DNA from: Cordylochernes scorpioides
Taxonomy: Eukaryota; Arthropoda; Arachnida; Pseudoscorpiones; Chernetidae
Direction: 5' to 3'
Assembly (NCBI GenBank): GCA_030710605.1
Contig: CP092863.1
Coordinates: forward strand, 139,817,547 to 139,881,546
Length of the DNA: 64,000 bases
The notes beneath the pieces are model-generated. The model saw only the letters and a program-made list of their open reading frames with translations. It did no database searches and had not been told where the DNA came from. A program made the position numbers and the translations under genes. This document shows, in pieces, positions 55,206 to 64,000 of the stretch (position 1 is the stretch's first letter; each line of letters starts with the position of its first letter).

Positions 55206-55971
55206 TTGAGGAATTGGAAAGTCTTTGATGTCGTCAGTCGTTTATTATTATTATTTTTTTTAAGGAAACAGAGGGAATTTTGTCCACACTTGATTATCTG
55301 GGATGTGTCTTTAATAAAGATCACTGTGTATCAAATATCTTTCAGAACTATTGTCTGAATCTTGATATACATGCTAAAAGGAACAACTTTCTTAAGTTTT
55401 GTCCATAAGTGTATTCCTAGATGAAAGGGGAAAATATAAAAGGAAGGATCTTAAAGAAGTTTTAAACAACAATCAGAACAAACAAAAGAGGAAAATCTAA
55501 ACACAAAACAACTATTTTTCTTTTCCACATAAACAAAACATTCAAGTTTTAATTAACGCATTTCTATCTACTTTAAAAATAATGTAACAAACCCTTTTTT
55601 TTTTGCCATAGCACACAGACAACACATTATAAAATATCACAACTTACTCTATATATAGAAAAGAGACAAAATATTTTATAAATAATATTATATTATATAT
55701 AAAAATGTGTTTAAATATACTTTTAATAATTCTACCAATTGCGATAAAACAAGGAGAGAAAAAAAAAGAAATTAATGAGATATTAAGCTCAAAGTACAAA
55801 AAATGTTGTCTCTATACATTAGCCAGGCAAATATTTGCTCTAGATAAAAAGTAACGAAGGATTGTTTGGTGAGAGAAGAAAACAAAAGATCAAGTAAAAA
55901 AATATTGAAGCTAGTAGTATCATCACCCTTTAAATTTATATCCGTTATTTTATAGGTTTAAAACAATTATT
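55201..55971. repeat. Contig end duplicated across the gap (left copy)
   Basis: 771 bp nearly identical to 56091-56854, starting with a diverged M1 copy (AAAACTTGAGGAATTGGAAA … AAGTTTTGTCCATAAGTG) and continuing through AT-rich DNA up to the N run. Confidence 0.9.
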
Positions 55972-56071
55972 NNNNNNNNNNNNNNNNNNNNNNNNNNNNN
56001 NNNNNNNNNNNNNNNNNNNNNNNNNNNNNNNNNNNNNNNNNNNNNNNNNNNNNNNNNNNNNNNNNNNNNNN
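55972..56071. other. Scaffold gap (100 N)
   Basis: Exactly 100 N flanked by the same sequence on both sides in direct orientation. Confidence 0.95.
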
Positions 56072-56090
56072 ATTTATTATATATATATAT

Positions 56091-56854
56091 AAAACTTGAG
56101 GAATTGGAAAGTCTTTGATGTCGTCAGTCGTTTATTATTATTATTTTTTTTAAGGAAACAGAGGGAATTTTGTCCACACTTGATTATCTGGGATGTGTCT
56201 TTAATAAAGATCACTGTGTATCAAATATCTTTCAGAACTATTGTCTGAATCTTGATATACATGCTAAAAGGAACAACTTTCTTAAGTTTTGTCCTTAAGT
56301 GTATTCCTAGATGAAAGGGGAAAATATAAAAGGAAGGATCTTAAAGAAGTTTTAAACAACAATCAGAACAAACAAAGAGAAAATCTAAAACAAAACAACT
56401 ATTTTTTCTTTTCCACATAAACAAAACATTCAAGTTTTAATTAACGCATTTCTATCTACTTTAAAATAATGTAACAAACCCTTTTTTTTTTGCCATAGCA
56501 CACAGACACACATTATAAAATATCCACAACTTACTCTATATATAGAAAAGAGACAAAATATTTTATATAATATTATATTTATATAAAAATGTGTTTTAAA
56601 TATACTTTTATTAATTCTCCCAATTGCGATAAAACAAGGAAGAAAAAAAAAGAAATTAATGAGATATTAAGCTCAAAGTACAAAAAATGTTGTCTCTATA
56701 CATTAGCCAGGCAAATATTTGCTCAAGATAAAAAGTAACGAAGGATTGTTTGGTGAGAGAAGAAAACAAAAGATCAAGTAAAAAATATTGAAGCTAGTAG
56801 TATCATCACCCTTTAAATTTATATCCGTTATTTTATAGGTTAAAAACAATTATT
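56091..56854. repeat. Contig end duplicated across the gap (right copy)
   Basis: Same as 55201-55971 with scattered one- to four-base indels and a few substitutions, as expected of two alleles or of uncorrected reads. Confidence 0.9.
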
Positions 56855-57012
56855 TTGTATATATATATAATGATAAAACACAATATTTTAATTAATTTAT
56901 ATGAAAAAAAGGATTTATTTCAAATTCGCGTAATATGATTTCGAAATTTTAATTAGAGGGTGCTACTATATATTTGTATATTTGAGATTTATACTTGTAT
57001 ATTTGAGATAAT

Positions 57013-57750
57013 ACACTCATGAACAAAACTTAAGGAATTGGAAAGTTTTTGATGTCGCCGGTCGTCAGTTTTTTTTTTTTAAGGAGACAGAGGTATTTTG
57101 CTCACACTTGGTTATCTCGTGTTTCTTCACTTGTAATATCTTTCAAAGTTATTGTCTGAATCCCGATATACATGCTGAAAGGTACAACTTCCTTAAGTTT
57201 TGTCCATGAGTGTATCTTTCAGAGTTATTGTCTGAATCCCGATATACATGCTAAAAGGTACAATTTCCTTAAGTTTTGTACATGAGTGTATCTTTCAGAA
57301 TTATTGTCTGAATCCCGATATACATGCTAAAAGGAACAACTTCCTTAAGTTATGTACATGAGTGTTTCTTTCAGAATTATTGTCTGAATCCCGATATACA
57401 TGCTAAAAGGAACAACTTCCTTAAGTTTTGTACATGAGTGTATCTTTCAGAATTATTGTCTGAATCCCGATAAACATGCTAAAAGGTACAAATTCCTTAT
57501 GTTTTGTACATAAGTGTATCTTTCAGAGTTATTGTCTGAATTCATAATATACATGCTAAGAGGTACAACTTCCTTAAGTTTTGTACATGAGTGTATCTTT
57601 CAGAGTTATTGTCTGAATCCCGATATACATGCTAAAAGGTACAACTTCCTTATGTTTTGTCCATGAGTGTATCTTTCAGAGTTATTGTCTGAATCCCGAT
57701 ATACATGCTAAAAGGTACAACTTCCTTATATTTTGTCTATGAGTGTATAT
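57013..57750. repeat. M1 MITE expanded as 76-bp terminal repeats
   Basis: After an M1 start (CACTCATGAACAAAACTTAA) the segment ATCTTTCAGAGTTATTGTCT … CTTAAGTTTTGTACATGAGTGT repeats about eight times with a 76-bp period, each unit containing the element's own terminus. This is a different expansion from the 111-bp form. Confidence 0.85.
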
Positions 57751-57755
57751 TTTGA

Positions 57756-58169
57756 AGAGTCGATATAACAAGCCTAAGAATAAAACATTATAGGAACGTT
57801 GGAATATATATAGAAGTTTCAATCTTTCTATCCTAAAAACTTATTTCCCAAATACTTTATTAAAAAAGTCAGAAAATATCTCAACCAGATATTCCAACAT
57901 CCCCTAGCAACCGGAGTGTTGAATTTCATCGAAGTTTTATTGAATCACAACAACAACAATAACAACAATAAGACTCAAAACAAATTGTTTTCATATTATT
58001 TCTTAATATCGGAGCTATTTTGTGCTCAAAATGATTTCTCCAGGTTTCCTAGAAACATTTCCAAATATAAAAATTCTTGAGCTCTTACTAGTGACGCAGC
58101 AACTTATTTTTCTATAAAAATGTATTTTGATCAATTGTTTTTCCCCTAATTTAGAGACTTGAACAAAAA
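57756..58169. other. AT-rich DNA, nothing recognised
   Basis: Contains (CAA)n at 57947-57967; no gene. Confidence 0.4.
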
Positions 58170-58505
58170 TTGAAGAATATACTCATAGACAGAACTTAAG
58201 GAAATTGTACCTCTTAGCATGTATATCGGGATTCAGACAATAACTCTGAAAGATATTACAGTGACCTTTATTGAAGACATACGAGATAACCAAGTGTGAA
58301 CAAAACTAAGGAAGTGGTATATTTCATCATGTATATCGGGATTCTCTCTCAGACAATAACTCTGAAAGATATTTGATACACAGTGGCCTTTATTGTAGAC
58401 ACACGTGATAACCAATTGTGAACAAAATTGCCTCTGTCTCCATAAAAAACAGACGACATCAAAGACATTCCATTTCCTTAAGTTTTGTCCATTAGTGTAT
58501 TTTTC
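58170..58505. mobile_element. M1 MITE with two internal units
   Basis: ACTCATAGACAGAACTTAAG … CCTTAAGTTTTGTCCATTAG, two units with an extra CTCTCT insertion in the second. Confidence 0.7.
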
Positions 58506-58529
58506 CGAAATAAATATTTGATAAATAGA

Positions 58530-58680
58530 AATATTGGCGAAACCGCAGGGAGGGTTCACCACTGATGAGCCAAGCCCTCCCAATATATATATTTTTTATT
58601 TCATGGCAGTAAGGACAGTAGAAGTTTGATTTATTTGTGAAAAGAAACATTCGCGTTTTGGCGTTTTCATTTGTATTATA
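58530..58680. repeat. F3 family copy
   Basis: ATTGGCGAAACCGCAGGGAG, GGTTCACCACTGATGAGCCA, AGCCCTCCC and one arm (AGTAAGGACAGTAGAAGTTT). TTGGC before GAAAC can pair with GCCAA after CTGATGA. Confidence 0.7.
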
Positions 58681-58734
58681 TAGATGGTGCGTTATTGCTA
58701 TGTATTAAATAGAAATCTGTTGATTGGGATGGTG

Positions 58735-58885
58735 GAGGTAGGTTGAACCTTTGTAAGATTCGGGGGCCCCCCATTGAAGAATTGTTTATTATTTAAAAAA
58801 AAAAAGTCCAATGCGGGATTCGAACCTGGGTCGCGGCAGTCGACAAACGAGGGTTTATTCCATTGTTCCACTTAAGTGCTACAAT
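58735..58885 (-). repeat. tRNA-derived sequence (SINE-like)
   Basis: The minus strand of 58812-58880 has GGTTCGAATCC (B box) and a TTAAGTGGAACAATGG region (A-box-like) at suitable spacing, but no matching acceptor stem. Related to 26.40 kb. Confidence 0.45.
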
Positions 58886-59084
58886 TTAAGTATTGTCTAT
58901 AAGTGTAAATCAAGTCAGGAAATAGCATGCTGAATTCCTATACCGACCCTAATATGAGACACAATCATTCATAAACCAATCTACCAAGGTTAGAAACAAC
59001 ACTACATATTATAAATATCGAATCTCTCTCAATCTTGACATTCAAAATCATGATATGGAAGTGTGAACACTTATAAAATTTATA

Positions 59085-59475
59085 ATACAATATAATGCGG
59101 CTTATGATTGTAGAACGACATTTGAAAATTATCCCGCATGTGTTTCTTTTGAACGAAAAATTCGAAATTTTATTTTAAGGAGAAATTAACGATTATTTCT
59201 AACCTTAGGGATGAAGTATGAAAGGATGAATTATGAAGAGTAATGATAAACGGAAAAAGTGAATAAAATATTTTAAAGCACTTAATAATACCATACTTTT
59301 TACTTCCCATCCCTGGACACTTTATTTTTCCGTTTATCATTACTCTTCACAATTCATCTTTTATACTTCATCCCTAAGGTTAAAAATAATCGTTATTTCT
59401 CCTTAAAATAAATTTCGAATATTTCGTTTAAAAGAAACACATGCGGGATATTTTTCAAATGTCGTTCCATATAGA
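59085..59475. repeat. F7 foldback element
   Basis: About 170-bp arms (GCGGCTTATGATTGTAGAAC, CCGCATGTGTTTCTTTTGAA, TTAACGATTATTTCTAACCT …) inverted around about 40 bp. The centre-right retains CCCTGGACACTTTATTTTTC, matching the edge of the tRNA-like sequence carried by the 63.4 kb copies. Confidence 0.8.
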
Positions 59476-59812
59476 ATTTATCGCGGAGATATACACCGAT
59501 AAGTCGACCACTGAGAAACTTGCTTTGTAAGAAGCTGAATACTCCAGAAATAAACGTTGAGTTGTAAATGACTTACAAAAAAAAAGTAAGTTTATTCTAT
59601 CAGTAAGTGGCGCTCTCTCCTCAAGTCACGATCTCTTCTACTGTCACAAGTAGCATCCTCTTTTTATAAAAGTAAAAAAAAAAAAAGAGAAATGCAGAGA
59701 ATCTATTTACATAAAAGAAAAAGAATGCAAAGTAGTTATTTACATAAAAGAGAACTATTTATTACTATAATACCAACCCTTTGTACATATATCAATTGTG
59801 TTGATATATATA
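59476..59812. other. AT-rich DNA, nothing recognised
   Basis: Includes short repeats of TTTACATAAAAGA and ends in (TA)n. Confidence 0.4.
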
Positions 59813-60132
59813 TGTGGCGACCGCACTTTGCTTCAGCGAACTGGGACAAAGCTTCAAAACAAATACGGGCAGAAGCTTGGCGAGCACGTGTTGGGAGAAC
59901 ACTTCACTACGCATGCGCGGGGCGTCATCCAGAACTTTCTAACGGCTGGCTTCTTCCGACACTTGATCTGGCTACTCAGCGGTAAACAACAAGGCTAAAG
60001 CAGACGGCCGTTGCTTCAACCGTTGCTTCTTTTCTCTTTATAATTTCTCTTGCTTTAAATAAATTAATTTTAATTTTATCAGCAGCCTTTCCACAAGCCA
60101 CACCAACACAGCACATCAACAACCATCCTACA
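59813..60132 (+). repeat. Gypsy-type element C, 5' LTR (320 bp)
   Basis: TGTGGCGACCGCAC … AACCATCCTACA, repeated at 61358-61664. It contains AATAAATTAATTTTAATTTT near its end. A TTGGTGAGCCGGACG-type primer-binding region follows at 60136. Confidence 0.9.
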
Positions 60133-60211
60133 AAATTGGTGAGCCGGACGACTCGAATGAAGAATTAACGGCCAACGTCAAGAGCAAATCTTGGAAGCTC
60201 AAACTTTCACG

Positions 60212-61357
60212 ATGGAACTCACCCCATCTCAAATATCAAAATTGATTTTTCGAGCTCCACCCTTCTTGCCCAACGACATTCCATTGTGGCTCAACCAACT
60301 GGAAGCTGCCTTTAATTTTGCAAACTTCGCCAGCGACGACGATTTCAAGTATAACACAATAATCGTTAATTTGGATAGACTGGCTCTCATCTGCGTCTTC
60401 GACATTGTAGAGAACCCACCAGTTTCGGGAAAATAAGCGGCGCTCAAAGAACGACTTCTCCTGCGATTTGGCCGGTCACGCCAGGTAAGAACAGCTCAAG
60501 TCTCAGAAACTAAGCCCATTGCTGATCAGAGACCCTCGATTATCCTGGTTGATTTGCCCAAGCCACCTCCATCTCAGCACTGTGATCCCTGTACTCCCTC
60601 CTCCAATTGCCTCCAACACCTGGAGCAGACGGCTTTTCCCCGTGACATGAATGTCACAACAACTGCCCCGGTGACTACAGTCCAGAACGTTGAAGACACC
60701 AACTCAAGCTCCGCCTTGCTTTCTCTCTCCAGCTCTCTGAGTGACTCTTCATCTCTGGACTCCTCAGCGTTCTGCTCCAACCCTCCTTCAAACACCATCT
60801 CGTGCCCCCCTGAAACTGTTTTCTCCACCCCAGTGCACAGTGACAATTCCTTGCCCCAGCAGCCGCCGTCTCATGAAGAGCCCTTGCCCCAACAGCCGCC
60901 GTCTCATGAAGAGCCCTTGCCCCAACAGCCGCCGTCTCACGAAGAGCCCTTGCCTCCATCCTGCGAGCAGAAACATCCACTCTTCCTAGAAGAAACCAAT
61001 AACGCTGCTGCAACGACTCCTCTCCACTTGCAGCCCGCCCAAACTTCGGTACCACAACTTCTCCAACCTCAAAACACTCTCCAACAGTCATTACCTCCTA
61101 TTGAATCAAGAGTCACTACTTCCCCAATACCAATAGCTCCTCAGGTACTCTCGGCGACTACACCCATCGCTGAGCAACCCATCGTGTCCCTGCAAGCTAA
61201 CAAGATGGTCGCCACCCATTACATCCGGACAACATTTGAAAAGGACAGGTGCCTCCCTCAAGCCCCCAAGACCAGATCCCAACCCAACAAGGCACCCTAC
61301 CAAGAGTTCCCTCTACGACTACATAGGATCTTTAAGATCCTACTGGAGGGGGAGTAG
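60212..61357 (+). pseudogene. Gypsy-type gag remnant with nonsense codon
   Basis: The start ATG is at 60212. Residues 10-75 (IFRAPPFLPNDIPLWLNQLE, AAFNFANFASDDDFKYNTII, LDRLALICVFDIVENPP) match the capsid-type gag of arthropod Gypsy elements. A TAA at 60434-60436 interrupts the frame where the family normally has a residue before AALKERLLLRFG; the same frame then stays open to 61357. The distal part is Pro/Ser-rich with three 33-bp repeats of LPQQPPSHEEP. No protease, RT, RNase H or integrase is present; the frame runs straight into the polypurine tract GGAGGGGGAG before the 3' LTR. So pol has been deleted or replaced, leaving a gag-only non-autonomous element. Confidence 0.8.
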
Positions 61358-61664
61358 TGTGGCGACCGCACTTTGCTTCAGCGAACTGGGACAAAGCTTC
61401 AAAACACATACGGGCAGAAGCTTGGCGAGCACGTGTTGGGAGAACACTTCACTACGCATGCGCGGGCGTCATCCAGAACTTTCTAGCGGCTGGCTTCTTC
61501 CGACACTTGATCTGGCTACTCAGCGGTAAACAACAAGGCTAAAGCAGACGGCCGTTGCTTCTTTTCTATTTATAATTTCTCTTGCTTTAAATAAATTAAT
61601 TTTAATTTTATCAGCAGCCTTTCCAAAAGCCACACCAACACAGCACATCAACAACCATCCTACA
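61358..61664 (+). repeat. Gypsy-type element C, 3' LTR (307 bp)
   Basis: TGTGGCGACCGCAC … CCATCCTACA then TATATATA. It differs from the 5' LTR by a 13-bp deletion (one GTTGCTTCAACC-type repeat) and a few bases. The preceding GGAGGGGGAGTAG is a polypurine tract. Confidence 0.9.
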
Positions 61665-61840
61665 TATATATATATTTTTATCTTTTCATCTAACTAACTT
61701 GCATACTAATTCTGTACATATTTAAATATCTTTCATTCTATTCTTTCAAAATTTTGTTTATGTTTAATGTGCAAGTGTCCCTAGGGGGACATAGCGCTCT
61801 AAGTCGAAATAAAGAGAGAGAACTATTTATTATAAAATAA
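61665..61840. other. AT-rich DNA with a retrotransposon-like tail
   Basis: GTGTCCCTAGGGGGACATAG, then CGCTCTAAGTCGAAATAAAG, resembles a LINE 3' end; not placed further. Confidence 0.3.
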
Positions 61841-62045
61841 ATAAAGTTTCCAGGGCTAAGTTTCTTGTTCAAATTTTTTATTTTCAAGCTTTCAGACTTG
61901 TCAGTCCTTCAAAAGGAGTATCATATATCATCAATTTATTATCGTGATACTCCTGTTGAAGAACCTACAAGTCCGAAAGCTTGAAAATAAAAATTTGAAC
62001 AAGAAACTTAGCCCTGGAAACTATATTTATTTTATAATATTAGAA
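61841..62045. repeat. Foldback with Penelope-type tails
   Basis: Near-perfect arms (AGTTTCCAGGGCTAAGTTTC … GAAACTTAGCCCTGGAAACT). Tail words CTGTTGAAGAACC and GTCCGAAAGCTTG in the right arm place it with the Penelope termini. Confidence 0.75.
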
Positions 62046-62444
62046 ATATATTTATAAAATGATTCATCAAAAATCTTCAAATAATACGGAGTAACGAATT
62101 CAAAAGACAAACTCTCCACCTACATTTATAATCAGTTTAATAAACAAGCCATCTCTAAAAAATATTGAAACCAAAATTCTTTAATCCCTGAACGAAAAGA
62201 AAATTATAAAATACAAGCGGTAAATACATCTAGATTTAACACACACATTTACATAAATAATTTTAAAAGACCTAAATAAATTTTTATAGTATCTTTATAC
62301 AGTTACTATTTAACCTTTAGCATATATGCCATATATAAGGTTATCCAAAAGTTCATGTTTTTCTTAAAACGTTGTTTTTCTTATTACTTGGCGAATGGTA
62401 TTATTACGGCAAATACATAATAACACATAATACAAAGACATTAT
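62046..62444. other. AT-rich DNA, nothing recognised
   Basis: No exon or RNA seen. Confidence 0.4.
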
Positions 62445-62715
62445 TGTAGAACGACATTTGAAAATTGTCCCGCATGTATTTATTTTAAACGAAAAATCGA
62501 AATTTATTTTAAGGAGAAATAACGATTATTTCTAACCTTAGAAATATGAAACGGATAGTTTCCGTTTATCATTACTCTTCACAATTCATCCTTTCATACT
62601 TCATCTCTAAGGTTAGAAATAATCGTTATTTCTCCTTAAAATAAATTTCGAATTTTCGTTTAAAAGAAACACATATGGGATAATTTTCAAATGTTGTTCT
62701 ACAATCATAAGCCGC
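62445..62715. repeat. F7 foldback element, short loop
   Basis: Arms GTAGAACGACATTTGAAAAT … ATTTTCAAATGTTGTTCTAC of about 130 bp around a minimal loop without tRNA-like sequence. Confidence 0.8.
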
Positions 62716-63420
62716 ATTATTACAAAGACATTATATACATAACGGCGAATAATATTGGTATTAAATTTTTTTTGCAAGTGTTTACTAACTTTTAGGACAA
62801 CCTTGTATTATATTTAATATAAATACAGCCTTTATAAAAAGCCAATTCATATAGCACACCATGCTATAACAATTATAGATACAGAAACTAAACGACTAAA
62901 TAGAAATTACACGATATATCTAATATACATAATACACCACACATATATATATATGTTATGAATAATTTGTGTTGTTGTTAGATTAGGCTTGATAAGACAA
63001 AGGATCGATAAGATAAAGGGTTGAGGTGCAGTCGTGATAAAAAAAATAAATATTTACCGTCAAGTAGCTTTTATTTTCAATTACTTGAGGAAAGATTACA
63101 CATTTGTTAGTTTTCACATTATATAGAATTTATAATTTAATCCTATATTAGTGATTTAAAAGGATTGATTGGTTAACTACGCATATTTACAACAAAATTA
63201 TACAACGAAACTAGACAACTAAACTAAAAGTCTTTCTAAAAACGATGAAAACAAAAATAAAAATTATCAATGAATAAAATGAAATATATATTTTTAAAAT
63301 ATAGAAATATTTAGAGTTTTTAGATTATATAATATTTTTAGATTATATAATATTTCCCCCCTGTGAAAAGATTCTAAAAAAAATAAAATTTTAAAATAAA
63401 ATTGGTAATTAAAAATAATT
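62716..63420. other. AT-rich DNA, nothing recognised
   Basis: Contains (TA)n near 62944 and short duplications (AGATTATATAATATTT near 63319 and 63338). Confidence 0.4.
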
Positions 63421-63597
63421 AAAATACAATATAACGCGGCTGATGATTGTAAAACGAAAATTAAAATTATACCGCGAATGCTTCTTTTAAAAATCGAAAT
63501 CCACCTTCAAAGAGAAATAGCGACATTTCTAACTTTGAGGATGAGGTATGGAAAGGTGAAACATGAAGAGTAATGGAGAACGGAAAAATAAAAAGTG

Positions 63598-63669
63598 TCC
63601 AGGGGCGGGAATCGAACCCACACCCTTCTGCTTACCGGGCAGGTGCCTTGTCCACTCGGCTACCCTGGA
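63598..63669 (-). tRNA. tRNA-like cloverleaf, copy 1 (Thr GGT-type anticodon, atypical)
   Basis: Minus strand, 72 nt: acceptor TCCAGGG/CCCTGGA (7 bp), D arm GCCGAGTGGACAAGGC, anticodon arm CTGC-CCGGTAA-GCAG, T arm GTGGG-TTCGATT-CCCGC. A and B boxes are good. The loop would place GGT at 34-36, but base 33 is C instead of the near-universal U, and it sits in a repeat, so it is more likely a tRNA-derived SINE or MITE module than a working tRNA gene. Confidence 0.5.
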
Positions 63670-63886
63670 CGTATTTTTCCGTTCATACCTTATATTTAAA
63701 GTAACATTTAAAATACAATATAACGCGGCTGATGATTGTAAAACGAAAATTAAAATTATACCGCGAATGCTTCTTTTAAAAATCGAAATCCACCTTCAAA
63801 GAGAAATAGCGACATTTCTAACTTTGAGGATGAGGTATGGAAAGGTGAAACATGAAGAGTAATGGAGAACGGAAAAATAAAAAGTG

Positions 63887-63958
63887 TCCAGGGGCGGGAA
63901 TCGAACCCACACCCTTCTGCTTACCGGGCAGGTGCCTTGTCCACTCGGCTACCCTGGA
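63887..63958 (-). tRNA. tRNA-like cloverleaf, copy 2
   Basis: Same sequence as copy 1, 289 bp away in the tandem duplication, with the same C33 anomaly. Confidence 0.5.
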
Positions 63959-64000
63959 CGTATTTTTCCGTTCATAACTTATATTTAAAGTAACATTTAA

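Larger units (their letters stand above)
63421..64000. repeat. 289-bp tandem duplication of an F7-arm plus tRNA-like unit
   Basis: Two head-to-tail copies of a unit consisting of an F7 arm (GCGGCTGATGATTGTAAAAC … GAAGAGTAATGGAGAACGGA), a tRNA-like sequence and a short inverted cap (CGGAAAAATA / TATTTTTCCG). The second copy continues to the window edge. The copies are nearly identical. Confidence 0.85.

Noticed and set aside
58735-58885. Candidate functional tRNA gene
   Set aside because: A and B boxes are present but no acceptor stem forms; treated as tRNA-derived repeat.

Overview
This is an AT-rich stretch of an arthropod nuclear genome, most likely a chelicerate. It has spliced exons of a Dscam-family cell-adhesion gene, a U6 snRNA copy and arthropod-type retroelements. 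No complete protein-coding gene lies in the window. Real host coding sequence is confined to nine GC-richer islands that read as Dscam exons; nearly everything else is transposable-element (TE) debris, foldback elements, satellites and (TA)n tracts. The chelicerate call is an inference from the Dscam layout and TE content.

Dscam exons fall in two opposed groups. On the plus strand at 7.0-15.8 kb are an FNIII half-domain, its second half (one base short), a complete FNIII domain and a transmembrane exon. On the minus strand, reading from 54.6 kb down to 18.1 kb, are the end of an Ig domain and two FNIII domains, each split over two exons. Every splice phase within each group is compatible. A 100-N scaffold gap at 16625-16724 lies between the groups, flanked by an inverted repeat. 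The simplest reading is one gene (Ig-FN-FN-FN-FN-TM) whose two parts were scaffolded in opposite orientations.

The introns hold the TE cargo. Three non-autonomous LTR elements lie at 20219-25757 (identical-looking LTRs), 36355-39088 and 59813-61664 (gag remnant only). A 5'-truncated Penelope-like element with RT and GIY-YIG endonuclease lies at 41.35-42.78 kb. A probable 11.45 kb mariner-like transposon (42780-54230) has 0.47 kb terminal inverted repeats, a broken transposase, and nested non-LTR retrotransposons on both strands.

Small repeat families recur many times. Family M1 is a Tc1/mariner-type MITE with ends CACTCATGGACAAAACTTAA; its 111-bp internal repeat has grown into a 3 kb satellite at 26.5-29.6 kb. 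Family HH carries hammerhead-ribozyme cores (CTGACGA, stem II, GAAAC, palindromic stem III, GTC) in a 319-bp tandem array with an inverted arm at 2.9-4.3 kb. Family F2 carries GCAACTGAAAGTTGC; F5 carries CCACCAGATGGCGC; F3 carries CTGATGAGCCAAGCC in foldbacks; F4 carries CCATGATAATCATGG; F7 is a foldback associated with a tRNA-like cloverleaf. Several of these look like Penelope or retrozyme derivatives.

The most interesting signals are the hammerhead array and the scattered hammerhead-like cores, the MITE-to-satellite transition abutting a Dscam exon, the tRNA-like unit linked to a foldback and tandemly duplicated at the right edge, the (TA)n tracts acting as insertion sinks, and TE-borne CTCF-like motifs. 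Two assembly problems are also visible: a probable misorientation at 16.6 kb and a duplicated contig end at 55.2-56.9 kb.
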